DNA of 64,000 nt from Gammaproteobacteria bacterium (GCA_018813765.1 JAHJBC010000007.1:186001-250000), one strand, 5' to 3'. Positions 33,812-45,514 are shown, counted from the first letter of the stretch. Notes: generated from the letters alone by a model not told the origin. Translations and numbers: made by a program.

Positions 33812-35707
33812 TCAGGCCCTCGATCCACTCAGGAACCGCAGTCCCTTGAGGATGGCCATGGCAAAGCCGGAAGTGCGGGTACTCTCGGGCGCCTCGACCT
33901 TGTGCTCGCGCACCAGTTGCGGGGCCTGCTCGTAGGCGAGATAACGTTCCAGAGCCGCATGCACCTGCGCCTTCAGCGTGGTGACATTGATCGGCTTGTG
34001 CAGGATGCGGAATACCTGTGCCTGATTGATGAGTTCGATCACCATTTCGGCATCCTTGGCCCTGGTGGCGATGATGGAAAGGATCTGCGGGTGTTCCTGC
34101 TTCAGCAGTTTCAGCATCGAGGATACCTGTTCGTGACTGGTCTCCACATCCGCGATCACGACGGCGATCTCATGCTGTTTCATCATCTCCAGCGCCGCAT
34201 CGGTCCCGTTTACGCAGTACACCGGGCACAGCCCGCCGATCAGCTCCCTGACGACACGGAACACTTCCTCGTCCTCGTCTATCACCAGAACGCCAGCCTG
34301 CATCTTGGCGGGCAACGACACCGATGGCGCCTTGGTGTCTGCCAGTTCCAGTGCGATCGTGGACGCTTCGGCCACGATAGTTTGCAATGTCTTGTTGTCC
34401 CAAGGCTTGCTGATGAAGCGATACACCTCGCCGTCGTTGATGGAGCCGACGATGGATGCCAGGTCGGAATAGCCGGTGAGCAGGATACGCACACTGCGCG
34501 GCGATATCTCGCGCGAGCGACGCAGCAGTTCCGAGCCCAGCATGATGGGCATGCGCTGGTCGCTGATGATGACGTGCATCTGGTAGCGGGTAAGGAAATC
34601 GAGCGCCTTGTTGCCGTCCGTGGTGGTGAACACATGGTAGCGCTGGCGGAACAATGATTTCAGTGCGGTGAGGATGCGTTCTTCGTCGTCGACGATCAAC
34701 AGTCGCGCTTTCTTGACGCCGGTGTCGAGGAAGATCGGGCTATCGTCGGGCGATTCTTCGATCATGCCTCCCGCAGTAGCGGTGGCCGAACCACTGTTCA
34801 GCATGCGCGAAGCATCAAGCAGCTTCGCAGAATCGGCCACGACGGCAACCTGCGGTGACGAGCTTTGCCCGATCAGGGCGTCCATCGCAACGCGAAATTC
34901 GCCCGCGAATTCGGAAGCCGTCTGGTAGCGATCGGCGGGTGACTTCGCCATCGCCTTGCCCAGAACCCGGTCGATCTCGGGAGAGAGTATGGGATTGAGT
35001 TCGGTCGGTTTGACCGGCGTCGCATTCAGCACCTGCTGCATGATAGCCGCCACATTGCCGACAAAAGGCTTCTTCCCGGTCAACAACTCATAGGCGATCA
35101 CCCCGATCGAATACAAGTCGGTGGTGCCGCCGATCTCCTCTCCCCTGAATTGTTCGGGCGACATATAGGAGGGCGTACCAACCAGGTCGCCCACCCTGGT
35201 CAGGGTGGTCGAGTCGACACGCGCGATGCCGAAATCGTTGATCTTGATGCGGCCATCGCTGTTGATCATGATGTTCGCGGTCTTCATGTCGCGATGCACC
35301 ACGCCTTTTTCATGAGCGTAACCGATGCCGTCCAGTGTCTGCGTGATGATCTGCGTGATCTCGCGCAGGCCGAATTGTTCCTTTTTTTGCAGGTGCTGTG
35401 CCAGCGTCTGCCCAAACACCAGTTCCATGATGATGTAGGCCGCATCCTCATCTTCGATGAAATCGTAGATCTGGACGATGCGCGGATGCACCAGGCGGCC
35501 GACCGCCTGTGCTTCCTGGCGGAAACGGCTCAGGATGGTCTCGCGTTCGCTGTCCTGCAGGGACTTCTTGTTGACGCCTTTGATCGCCACCTGGCGCGAG
35601 ATGGCCGGGTCCCAGCCTTTGTAGACGATACCCATGCCGCCCGTGCCGAGCTCGCCCTGTATCTCGTACTTGCCGATCTTTTTCAGTGGTTCGACCATAT
35701 CAGGCAC
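33812..35707 (-). CDS. Hanks-type Ser/Thr kinase fused to two response-regulator receiver domains
   Basis: GTGGMGIVYKG, VAIK, HRDMKTANIM, DFGIARV, GTPSYMSPE; then ARLLIVDDEERIL...IISDQRMP...ISKPW and VLVIDEDEEVF...IADVETS...LHKP. Confidence 0.93.
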   Translation of the reverse strand: MPDMVEPLKKIGKYEIQGELGTGGMGIVYKGWDPAISRQVAIKGVNKKSLQDSERETILSRFRQEAQAVGRLVHPRIVQIYDFIEDEDAAYIIMELVFGQTLAQHLQKKEQFGLREITQIITQTLDGIGYAHEKGVVHRDMKTANIMINSDGRIKINDFGIARVDSTTLTRVGDLVGTPSYMSPEQFRGEEIGGTTDLYSIGVIAYELLTGKKPFVGNVAAIMQQVLNATPVKPTELNPILSPEIDRVLGKAMAKSPADRYQTASEFAGEFRVAMDALIGQSSSPQVAVVADSAKLLDASRMLNSGSATATAGGMIEESPDDSPIFLDTGVKKARLLIVDDEERILTALKSLFRQRYHVFTTTDGNKALDFLTRYQMHVIISDQRMPIMLGSELLRRSREISPRSVRILLTGYSDLASIVGSINDGEVYRFISKPWDNKTLQTIVAEASTIALELADTKAPSVSLPAKMQAGVLVIDEDEEVFRVVRELIGGLCPVYCVNGTDAALEMMKQHEIAVVIADVETSHEQVSSMLKLLKQEHPQILSIIATRAKDAEMVIELINQAQVFRILHKPINVTTLKAQVHAALERYLAYEQAPQLVREHKVEAPESTRTSGFAMAILKGLRFLSGSRA

Positions 35708-37433
35708 TTTCCAGTTGTGCTTCGGGCGGCGGCGTCAGCGGCAGCCACACGGTGAATTTCGTGCCCATGCCCGGCGGGGATTCGACGCTGATCTTGCCGC
35801 CGTGCTGCTGGACGATCTTGTACGAGATCGACAATCCGAGGCCGGTGCCTTTGCCAATCTCCTTGGTGGTGAAGAAGGGATCGAATATGCGCGACATCAC
35901 TTCGGGCGGAATGCCCGAACCGTCGTCCTGCACATCGATCGCCACGCCTTCCCCGTCTTTGCGCGAATTCAGTGTGAGCGTGCCTTTTTCTCCTGCCATT
36001 GCCTGTACCGCATTGGTGATCAGGTTGAGGAACACCTGGTTGATCTGCGAGGGGGCACAGGTGATCTCGGGGATATCGCCGAAATTCCGGATCACGTTGA
36101 CGGATTTGAGCTGGTGCTTGGCCAGCAGCAAAGTGCTGTTGAGGCTGTCGTTCAGGTTGGTATGGGCGACCTTGCTGCGGTCGAGCCGGCTGAAGTTTTT
36201 CAGGTTGCCGACGATCTCGGCAACCTGTCCGGTACCGAACATGCCATCGTTGACCAATCCTGTCAGCTCTTCGATGACACGCTGCTGCTTGATCGCGCCG
36301 AGCTGAGTGGACGTCTGCTGGAAGGCGCGCGAAAGACCGTCGGGGTCGTTCCCGGCAGCGAGCAGTTCGAGCAATTTGCCGGAATTCTCCAGCGCGCTGC
36401 CGATGGCAGGGAGTTTTTCCGACACCTGACCCAGACTGTTCTTCACATAGGCCAGCGGCGTATTGATCTCATGCGCGACCCCGGCCACCATCTGCCCCAG
36501 CGACGACATCTTCTCCGACTGGATCAGTTGCGCTTCTGATTCCTTGAGGTGCTTCAAGGCGTCCGACAGGTCGCGCGTGCGTTCTTCGACGCGATGTTCG
36601 AGCGTGAGGTTAGCCGCTTTCAGTCTGGCGCCAAAATACATCAGCAAAACCAGCAGCGCCGAAGCGTAATAGATGAGATAGATGCGGTAGCGCTCTTTTT
36701 CCTGCAGGCTCTCTTCCAGTTCGCTGTTGAGCGCCAGCGTAAGCTGGATCAGGCGCGGCCCGGTGTTGATCTTTTCCAGCTCGGCAAAACGTTCCAGCTC
36801 AACAGGAACTCGTGTCAGCAGGTCTTGTACTGCCTGCATCAGTCTTTGCATCTGTTCTCGGTCTGCCGGAGCCGCACCCAGTTGCGCGAGCGCGTCTTGC
36901 AAGATGACCCGCTGTTCGGCCAGCCCATGCAGGTAATATTGCGGCGCAACCTCACCCAGTTGGCGCAGCGTTTGCAATAGCTGCGCGGGGGGACGTTTCT
37001 GTGCGGAGGCGGCGGCATCGAGTCCCGCCGCTTCCTTCAGCAGGACATGCAGTGCTGCCTTGCTGCTCGAATTATCCTGCCGGAACCGGCTGAACAGGTC
37101 GGATTTGAGTTGCAGGGTGCTCCTGAGTTCGGTCAGACCGCCTCGGAGCGTCTTGCTGTCGGCAAGTTGAGCAAAACGCGTCACGTTGCGCAATGCCCTG
37201 TCGCCCGCATCGGCAGGTAGAGACTCGGGAGTTATGCCGAGATCGATCCGGGCGCGTTGCACCTCCATGTCCCAGCGGGTGTCGATCTCCTTGACCTCAT
37301 TGAGCAGATTGATCACCTCGTTCTGCTCGTGCAGATCGACGGCTTCGGTCATGTCGTACAGATAGACGAGCGTACCCATCATGCCCAGAACGGCAATTCC
37401 CCCCAGAATGTTCTGTGCGATGCCGGACTTGCT
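35700..37433 (-). CDS. membrane sensor histidine kinase
   Basis: SLGQMVAGVAHEINTPLAYVKNSL H-box; NLITNAVQAM; GSGIPPEVMSRIFDPFFTTKEIGKGTGLGLSI; N-terminal TM; overlaps the kinase-REC gene. Confidence 0.92.
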   Translation of the reverse strand, partial: SKSGIAQNILGGIAVLGMMGTLVYLYDMTEAVDLHEQNEVINLLNEVKEIDTRWDMEVQRARIDLGITPESLPADAGDRALRNVTRFAQLADSKTLRGGLTELRSTLQLKSDLFSRFRQDNSSSKAALHVLLKEAAGLDAAASAQKRPPAQLLQTLRQLGEVAPQYYLHGLAEQRVILQDALAQLGAAPADREQMQRLMQAVQDLLTRVPVELERFAELEKINTGPRLIQLTLALNSELEESLQEKERYRIYLIYYASALLVLLMYFGARLKAANLTLEHRVEERTRDLSDALKHLKESEAQLIQSEKMSSLGQMVAGVAHEINTPLAYVKNSLGQVSEKLPAIGSALENSGKLLELLAAGNDPDGLSRAFQQTSTQLGAIKQQRVIEELTGLVNDGMFGTGQVAEIVGNLKNFSRLDRSKVAHTNLNDSLNSTLLLAKHQLKSVNVIRNFGDIPEITCAPSQINQVFLNLITNAVQAMAGEKGTLTLNSRKDGEGVAIDVQDDGSGIPPEVMSRIFDPFFTTKEIGKGTGLGLSISYKIVQQHGGKISVESPPGMGTKFTVWLPLTPPPEAQLESA

Positions 37434-37937
37434 CATATCAAATACGTTTTCGTGGTGTCCGGAAATCTTTTTGCGGCATTGCTCTCTGGAGACCGGCAAC
37501 AATTTTCAGGCATGGTGGCATCTCGCTTTTTTATTGGTATTTTTCGACCACACTTCGAGAGCCTCCTTCCGCATCGGCAGAAAAGAAACCCCAGTAGTAT
37601 TTCGAGCAAAACAGATCAACCATCCCACCCCGGCCGACTACGCATTGACGACCTGCAACGCCCCCGCCGGAACCGAACGAACCGATCCTCCTTTTACAAT
37701 CATATACCGTTAACTTGATGATTTACATACGTCCGACGGACTATATATATATAGATAAGGGATTAGACCTGGGCCAGTAGACTGCTGCCATTTCGATGGC
37801 TGCGACGGGAATATGGCCATGCTTTTCAGCAGCCCATTTGGCTCGTATTGGATATCCGCGCCGAAGGTGCTGCTTTGTCGCGTTTGGTTTCGGTTAAAAT
37901 GCCGAGTCTACAAATTCAATCTACTAGGACCAACATC

Positions 37938-38627
37938 ATGGATTACCAGATCGCCCCTTCGATTCTTTCCGCCAACTTCGCCACGCTGGGCGAAGAAGTC
38001 GACAATGTGCTTGCTTCGGGTGCCGACATCGTCCACTTCGATGTGATGGACAACCACTACGTGCCCAACCTGACCATCGGTCCGCTGGTATGCGAAGCCC
38101 TGCGCAAGCATGGCGTCACCGCGCCCATCGACTGCCATCTGATGGTCAAGCCGGTGGACCGTATCATCCCCGACTTCGCCAAGGCCGGCGCGACCTACAT
38201 CACCTTCCACCCCGAAGCTTCAGAGCATATCGACCGCACCATCGGCCTGATCAAGGAGAGCGGCTGCAAGGCTGGCCTGGTGTTCAACCCGGCTACGCCG
38301 CTGGATGTGCTGGAATACACCCTGCCCAAGCTGGACATGGTGCTGCTGATGAGCGTGAACCCCGGCTTCGGCGGACAGAAGTTCATCCCCTTCGTACTCG
38401 ACAAGGCGCGCAAGGTGCGCAAGATGATCAATGACGGCAATTACAACTGCCGCCTGGAGATCGACGGCGGCGTCGGCCCGGCCAACATCAGGGAAGTGGC
38501 GGAGGCAGGCATCGATACCTTCGTGGCCGGTTCCGCCGTGTTCGGCAAGAAGAACGACAAGGACAAGAACCACTACAACACCGTCATCGGCGAACTGCGC
38601 GCGGAACTGGCCAAAGTCGGCAAGTAA
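37938..38627 (+). CDS. rpe: ribulose-phosphate 3-epimerase
   Basis: [48 protein letters not shown]. Confidence 0.97.
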   Translation: MDYQIAPSILSANFATLGEEVDNVLASGADIVHFDVMDNHYVPNLTIGPLVCEALRKHGVTAPIDCHLMVKPVDRIIPDFAKAGATYITFHPEASEHIDRTIGLIKESGCKAGLVFNPATPLDVLEYTLPKLDMVLLMSVNPGFGGQKFIPFVLDKARKVRKMINDGNYNCRLEIDGGVGPANIREVAEAGIDTFVAGSAVFGKKNDKDKNHYNTVIGELRAELAKVGK

Positions 38628-39313
38628 TGTCGTTCAAGCATTTCCCGCTCCCTATCTCCGCCATCGTCCTCGACCTCGACGGCACGCTATTGCATAGCGC
38701 GCCGCAACTGGCGGAGGCAGCGAACCGCATGTTGCGCGACCTGGGCCGTCCTGCTGCATCGCAAGACCTGCTGATGAGTTATATTGGCAACGGCATTTCC
38801 TGGCTGGTGAAACGCGCATTGACCGGCGACATGCATGCCGAGCCGGATGCCGCCCTGTTCAACCAGGCAATGCCCTTCTTCGACCAGCACTACAAAACGC
38901 TGTTGTTGCAAAGCAAACCATATCCAGGCGTCATGCAAGGCTTGCAGGCAATGCAGGACGCCGGTTTCAAGCTGGGCTGCATCACCAACAAATCGGCGCG
39001 CTACACCGCCCCGCTGGTGCGCGAAAGCGGTCTGGCTCAATTCTTCAGCATCGTTGTTTCCGGCGACACTCTGCCGGAAAAGAAACCTCACCCCTTGCCC
39101 TTGCTGCACAGTGCAGAATTCTTCGGTGTGGCCGCCGAAAGGATGCTGATGATAGGCGACTCGCGCAACGACGCCCTGGCCGCACGCGCTGCCGGTTGTC
39201 CGGTATTCGGAGTGCCTTATGGTTATAATCACGGCCGCCCGGTGGAAGAGCTGGATCTGGATGCCGTGATCCCCGACCTTGCCGGCGCATTACCACTAAT
39301 TCACCGCGTTTGA
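38627..39313 (+). CDS. gph: phosphoglycolate phosphatase
   Basis: VLDLDGTLLHSAPQLAEAAN; ITNKSARYT; MIGDSRNDALAARAAGCPVFGVPYGYN. Confidence 0.93.
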   Translation: MSFKHFPLPISAIVLDLDGTLLHSAPQLAEAANRMLRDLGRPAASQDLLMSYIGNGISWLVKRALTGDMHAEPDAALFNQAMPFFDQHYKTLLLQSKPYPGVMQGLQAMQDAGFKLGCITNKSARYTAPLVRESGLAQFFSIVVSGDTLPEKKPHPLPLLHSAEFFGVAAERMLMIGDSRNDALAARAAGCPVFGVPYGYNHGRPVEELDLDAVIPDLAGALPLIHRV

Positions 39314-39315
39314 TA

Positions 39316-39354
39316 ATGAAACCGAACAACCTCCTTTGTTGGCGATGGTGCTAA
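39316..39354 (+). promoter_or_regulatory. candidate trp leader peptide ORF (MKPNNLLCWRWC)
   Basis: ATG AAA CCG AAC AAC CTC CTT TGT TGG CGA TGG TGC TAA, 100 bp before trpE; two Trp codons next to the stop. Confidence 0.55.
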
Positions 39355-39365
39355 TGCCTTTGTAG

Positions 39366-39408
39366 GGTGCGAAGCGTAACGCATTGCACCGAACATGCGG
39401 CGCAATGC
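39366..39408 (+). promoter_or_regulatory. mutually exclusive hairpins between leader ORF and trpE
   Basis: GGTGC(39366)/GCACC(39386) versus GCATTGC-A-CCG/CGG-C-GCAATGC (39381..39408) share GCATTGCACC. No clear U tract; could alternatively be a REP-like repeat. Confidence 0.45.
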
Positions 39409-39454
39409 CCGTTGGTCACTGCGCCCTGCACGACACAGACACAGGAGGTTTCAC

Positions 39455-40942
<1,488 letters not shown>

Positions 40943-40951
40943 GAGGACACC

Positions 40952-41521
40952 ATGTTATTGATGATAGACAACTACGACTCCTTTACCTACAACCTGGTGC
41001 AATACTTCGCCGAGCTCGGCGCGGACGTGGTGGTGAAGCGCAACGACGAGATCAGCGTGGAGGACATCGCGAAGATGAACCCGCAGCATCTGGTCGTCTC
41101 GCCCGGCCCCTGCACACCGAACGAGGCGGGCATCTCGGTTGCCGCGATCAAGACTTTCGCGGGCAAGATCCCGCTGCTCGGCGTGTGCCTCGGCCACCAG
41201 AGCATAGGCCAGGCCTTCGGCGGTAAGATCATTCACGCCAAAACGCTGATGCACGGCAAGACCTCGCTCATCCACCACCACAGCAACAGCGTGTTCACCG
41301 GCCTGCCCAGCCCGTTCACCGCCACGCGCTACCATTCGCTGGTAATCGAGCGCGAGACGATGCCTGACTGCCTGGAGGTCACCGCCTGGACCGACGATGG
41401 CGAGATCATGGGCGTGCGCCACAAGACGCTGGCGGTGCACGGCGTGCAGTTCCACCCCGAGTCCATCCTCACCGAGCACGGACACGACATACTGAGAAAC
41501 TTCCTGGAGGGCAAACCATGA
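40952..41521 (+). CDS. trpG: anthranilate synthase component II
   Basis: [59 protein letters not shown]. Confidence 0.97.
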   Translation: MLLMIDNYDSFTYNLVQYFAELGADVVVKRNDEISVEDIAKMNPQHLVVSPGPCTPNEAGISVAAIKTFAGKIPLLGVCLGHQSIGQAFGGKIIHAKTLMHGKTSLIHHHSNSVFTGLPSPFTATRYHSLVIERETMPDCLEVTAWTDDGEIMGVRHKTLAVHGVQFHPESILTEHGHDILRNFLEGKP

Positions 41522-42534
41522 AACCGCAAGACGCACTCAAACGCATCATCGAACACCGCGAGATATTCCACGACGAGATGGTCTCGCTGATGCGCCAGAT
41601 CATGGGCGGCGAAGTCACCCCCGTGATGATCGCGGCCATCATCACCGGACTGCGCGTGAAGAAAGAGACCATCGGCGAGATCGCCGGTGCGGCCAGCGTG
41701 ATGCGCGAACTTTCTACCAAGGTGGACATCGCCGACGACAGCAGGCTGGTGGACACCTGCGGCACCGGCGGCGACGGTGCGCACACCTTCAACATCTCCA
41801 CCGCCTCGGCCTTCGTCGCGGCGGCGGCGGGCGCAAAGATCGCCAAGCACGGCGGCCGCTCGGTGTCGTCGCAGTCGGGAAGTGCCGACGTGCTGGAAGC
41901 ACTGGGCATCAACATCAACCTCACGCCCGAACAGGCAGCCAAATGCATCAACGAAGTCGGCTTCGGTTTCATGTTCGCGCCCAACTACCACAGCGCGATG
42001 AAACATGCCGCGCCGGTGCGCAAGGAACTGGGCGTGCGCACCCTGTTCAACATCCTCGGTCCGTTGACCAACCCCGCCGGCGCCAAGCAGCAATTGCTCG
42101 GCGTGTTCCACCCCGACCTCGTCGGCATCCAGGCGCGCGTGTTGCAGCGTCTCGGCAGCAAGCGCGTGATGGTGGTGCACGGCGCCGACGGGCTCGACGA
42201 GATCACGCTCACCGGCAACACCATGGTGGCAGAACTCAAGGATGGCGAGGTGCGCGAATACACCGTGCACCCGAAACAGTTCGGTTTGAACACCGCCGCG
42301 CTGGAAGACATCCAGGCGACCAACGTGCAGGCCTCGCGCGACATGATCCTCGATGTGCTGGAGAACAAGTCAGGTCCGGCGCTGGACATCGTGCTGATGA
42401 ACGCGGGCGCCTCCATCTACCTCGCCGGACTGGCCGACACGCTGGAGAACGGCGTAAAGAAGGCCGCCGAAGTCATCGCCAGCGGCGCGGCAAAGAACAA
42501 GCTCGCGCAGCTGGTTCAGGCAAGCAAGGCCTGA
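41518..42534 (+). CDS. trpD: anthranilate phosphoribosyltransferase
   Basis: [49 protein letters not shown]. Confidence 0.97.
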   Translation: MKPQDALKRIIEHREIFHDEMVSLMRQIMGGEVTPVMIAAIITGLRVKKETIGEIAGAASVMRELSTKVDIADDSRLVDTCGTGGDGAHTFNISTASAFVAAAAGAKIAKHGGRSVSSQSGSADVLEALGININLTPEQAAKCINEVGFGFMFAPNYHSAMKHAAPVRKELGVRTLFNILGPLTNPAGAKQQLLGVFHPDLVGIQARVLQRLGSKRVMVVHGADGLDEITLTGNTMVAELKDGEVREYTVHPKQFGLNTAALEDIQATNVQASRDMILDVLENKSGPALDIVLMNAGASIYLAGLADTLENGVKKAAEVIASGAAKNKLAQLVQASKA

Positions 42535-42544
42535 CCACACCTCC

Positions 42545-44524
42545 GTGGTCTCCATCCAGCACCAATTCCCCCCTCTCGCCGGAGAGGACAGCGCCGACAT
42601 CCAGAACTGGCTGGCGGCACTGTCGGATGTGTACGCGCCCGCCGAGATCGAGCTGATCCGCAAGGCGTGCGAGTTCGCAGCACCGCTCTATCACGGCAAG
42701 ACCGTGGTCACCGGCACGCCGCTGCTGCAGCATGCGCTCGGCTCCGCCTCCATCCTCATCGGTCTCAACATGGACCACGAGACCATTGCCGCCACCGCCC
42801 TGCATGCCGTGCCGGAACTGCTCGAAGGCTGGAACGAGGTGTTGACCGAACGCTTCGGCCGCAACGTGACCGCGATGGTCGACGGCATCTCGCGCATGGA
42901 ACAGATACGCCAGTTCAGCGAGGTGCGCTCTGCCGACAAAGACCAGGAAGCGCACGCGCAGCAGATCGAGAGTCTGCGCAAGATGCTGCTGGCGATGGTG
43001 GAAGACATCCGCGTGGTGCTTATCAAGCTCGCCGAACGCACGCAGACGCTGCGCACACTTTCCGGCGCGTCGCCCGAGCAACAGAAACAGGTGGCGCAGG
43101 AGACGCACAACATCTTCGGCCCCTTGGCCAACCGCCTCGGCGTGTGGCAGATCAAGTGGGAGCTGGAAGACCTCTCCATGCGCTATCTGGAGCCGGAGCT
43201 GTACAAAAAGATCGCCAGGTTGCTGGATGAACGCCGCGTCGACCGCGAGCGCTACATCACCGACGTGCTGGAACGTCTGCAACAGGCGCTGGCACAGCAC
43301 GGCATCAAGGGAGAGGTGACCGGCCGCCCGAAACACATCTACAGCATCATCAACAAGATGAAGCGCAAGCAGCTGGACTTCGACCAGCTCTACGACGTGC
43401 GCGCGGTGCGCATCCTCGTCGACAACATCGAGCAATGCTATGCCGCGCTCTCCATCGTGCATGAACTGTGGACACCGATTCAGAAAGAGTTCGACGACTA
43501 CATCGCGCGCCCCAAACCCAACGGCTACCGCTCCCTGCACACCGCCGTGCTCGGCCCGCGCGAGCTTTCCGTGGAAGTGCAGATCCGCACGCAGCAGATG
43601 CACCACGATTCCGAACTCGGCGTGGCCGCGCACTGGCGCTACAAGGAGAACAGGAAATCCGAAGGCGGCGTGGACGAGAAGATCGCCTGGCTGCGCCAGA
43701 TCCTGGCGTGGAAAACCGAACTGGCCGACAGCGGCGAGATGCAGGAACAGTTCCGCAACGAGTTGCTGCAGGATCGCGTGTATGTGCTGACCCCGCAGGG
43801 CAAAGTGATCGACCTGCCGAAAGGCGCGACGCCGGTGGACTTCGCCTACGTGCTGCACACCGACCTCGGCCACCGCACGCGCGGCGCCAAGGTGGACGGC
43901 AGCATCGTGCCGCTCAATTACAAACTGCAGACCGGCCAGCGTGTGGAGATACTCACCATCAAAGTGGGCGCACCCAGCCGCGACTGGCTGTCGCCGCAAC
44001 TCGGCTTCCTGAAGAGCTCGCGCGCGCGCGCCAAGGTGCGCCACTGGTTCTCCACCCAGAACCTCGACGCGAGCATCGCCGAAGGCCGCATCATCCTCGA
44101 CCGCGAACTGCACCGCCTCGGCGTGACGGACATCAACCAGGAAAAGCTCGCCCAGCGTCTGCGCTTCAACAAACTCGACGAACTGCTCGCTGCCATCGGC
44201 CGCGACGAAGTCAAACAGAACCGTATCGCCACCGCCGTGCAGCAGGAAGCCCCGACCAAGGTCGTCATCCCCGCCAAGGTCGTCGCACCAAGAACCGCCG
44301 CACCGCGCACCTCATCCAGCGGCGTACTCATCGAAGGCGTCGGCGGACTCACCGTGCGTATGGCCAAATGCTGCAAACCCGAACCACCCGACCGCATCGT
44401 CGGCTACACCACCCGTCTCGGCATCACCCTGCATCGAGAGGATTGCAGTTGTGTGCAGCGTATGCCGCAGGACAGGCGGGATCGGTTGCTGGAGGCGGCG
44501 TGGGCGGAAAAAAAGGACAGTTGA
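42545..44524 (+). CDS. relA: RelA-type (p)ppGpp synthetase lacking the C-terminal ACT/RRM domain
   Basis: Degenerate HD region, synthetase GRPKHIYSIINKMKRKQLDFDQLYDVRAVRIL and RPKPNGYRSLHTAVLGP, TGS, CC domain (MAKCCKPEPPDRIVGYTTRLGITLHREDC), then stop. GTG start. Confidence 0.9.
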   Translation: MVSIQHQFPPLAGEDSADIQNWLAALSDVYAPAEIELIRKACEFAAPLYHGKTVVTGTPLLQHALGSASILIGLNMDHETIAATALHAVPELLEGWNEVLTERFGRNVTAMVDGISRMEQIRQFSEVRSADKDQEAHAQQIESLRKMLLAMVEDIRVVLIKLAERTQTLRTLSGASPEQQKQVAQETHNIFGPLANRLGVWQIKWELEDLSMRYLEPELYKKIARLLDERRVDRERYITDVLERLQQALAQHGIKGEVTGRPKHIYSIINKMKRKQLDFDQLYDVRAVRILVDNIEQCYAALSIVHELWTPIQKEFDDYIARPKPNGYRSLHTAVLGPRELSVEVQIRTQQMHHDSELGVAAHWRYKENRKSEGGVDEKIAWLRQILAWKTELADSGEMQEQFRNELLQDRVYVLTPQGKVIDLPKGATPVDFAYVLHTDLGHRTRGAKVDGSIVPLNYKLQTGQRVEILTIKVGAPSRDWLSPQLGFLKSSRARAKVRHWFSTQNLDASIAEGRIILDRELHRLGVTDINQEKLAQRLRFNKLDELLAAIGRDEVKQNRIATAVQQEAPTKVVIPAKVVAPRTAAPRTSSSGVLIEGVGGLTVRMAKCCKPEPPDRIVGYTTRLGITLHREDCSCVQRMPQDRRDRLLEAAWAEKKDS

Positions 44525-44540
44525 ATCCCGGGACCAAATG

Positions 44541-44577
44541 CAGACAAGCCCCGCCAGAGTGTGGCGGGGCTTGTCTG
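44541..44577. terminator. bidirectional terminator between relA and PEP-CTERM gene
   Basis: CAGACAAGCCCCGCCA-GAGTG-TGGCGGGGCTTGTCTG, perfect 16-bp stem between convergent genes. Confidence 0.85.
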
Positions 44578-44594
44578 ATTTATTGCAAACCTGA

Positions 44595-45320
44595 TTAAAC
44601 GAGGTTCTGGTTCTTGCGGCGCACCGACAATCCCAGCAGGCCAAGCCCGACGAGCATCATCGCGTAGGTCTGGGGCTCGGGAACCGGCGCGAAGACCACC
44701 AAGTCCTGGGCATAACCATTCCCACTCAGCATCTTCTGCACAGTCCAGATGTTTGCAACATATTGGCTGGCTGAATCTGTGCTCAGCTCGTTCAGCCAAG
44801 ACTGCGCCAGCGAACCGCCAGTTCCGCTCGCCTTGAAGTTGCCCTGCAACAGGTTGTATTCTGATGGGCCTTCGTTCACAATCTCCCAGACAGCCAGCTG
44901 GAATGCGGACTGATTCGTTGCGGAGCTGGACGTCGATTCAACGGCAGCATGGTGATTTGTGTAAAGTCTGCCCAGATCCTCGGCAGCCTTGGCGCTGATT
45001 ATCGTGGCCGGTTGCAGAGTGTCCTCCGATTTTACAACGAAGCCGAAACTGTGAAAGATATCGACACAGAACGACAAAAACGCACTCCCTCCGGTTGTCC
45101 GGTTGTAGGTTTTGAAACCGCCGGAGCCGCCATATTCATTCAAGGTAACGGTGCTTCCGTCGTGCCAGTTTGTGCCGCTGAAATTTATTGTAGCTGTGCC
45201 GGCACCGGCCCAGAAGTTGTTTATTTCAATGACGTCAGCAGTTGCCGGCTGCGCTGCAAACAGCGCAGCTGCTGCGACTGCCGCTGCCGAGAAACTTCTT
45301 AACCCTTTGCTTTTCTTCAT
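44595..45320 (-). CDS. PEP-CTERM sorting domain protein
   Basis: Signal peptide MKKSKGLRSFSAAAVAAAALFAAQPATA and C-terminal VPEPQTYAMMLVGLGLLGLSVRRK. Confidence 0.92.
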   Translation of the reverse strand: MKKSKGLRSFSAAAVAAAALFAAQPATADVIEINNFWAGAGTATINFSGTNWHDGSTVTLNEYGGSGGFKTYNRTTGGSAFLSFCVDIFHSFGFVVKSEDTLQPATIISAKAAEDLGRLYTNHHAAVESTSSSATNQSAFQLAVWEIVNEGPSEYNLLQGNFKASGTGGSLAQSWLNELSTDSASQYVANIWTVQKMLSGNGYAQDLVVFAPVPEPQTYAMMLVGLGLLGLSVRRKNQNLV

Positions 45321-45514
45321 TATCGCCACCCTCAATAAGTTGATTTATTTAAATCGCCCAATATTCTAGGTGCGCATTTGAACAACTATGGGAAGGGCAA
45401 ACAATTGTACCAAGGTACAGGCTATATGCTTTTCAGGCCGGATGAAACCGAACGCCCACGCACAACCTGTTAATTTCCATGCAAATATCTATTTTGAGGA
45501 AAAAATATTCAGCA

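Noticed and set aside
44505-44524. Frameshift at the A7 run as explanation for short RelA
   Set aside because: Alternative frames enter the terminator without encoding an ACT-like sequence.
45391-45413. Possible sigma54 promoter for the PEP-CTERM gene (TGGTACAATTGTTTGC, minus strand)
   Set aside because: GG to GC spacing is 11 nt rather than the strict 10, so not supported.
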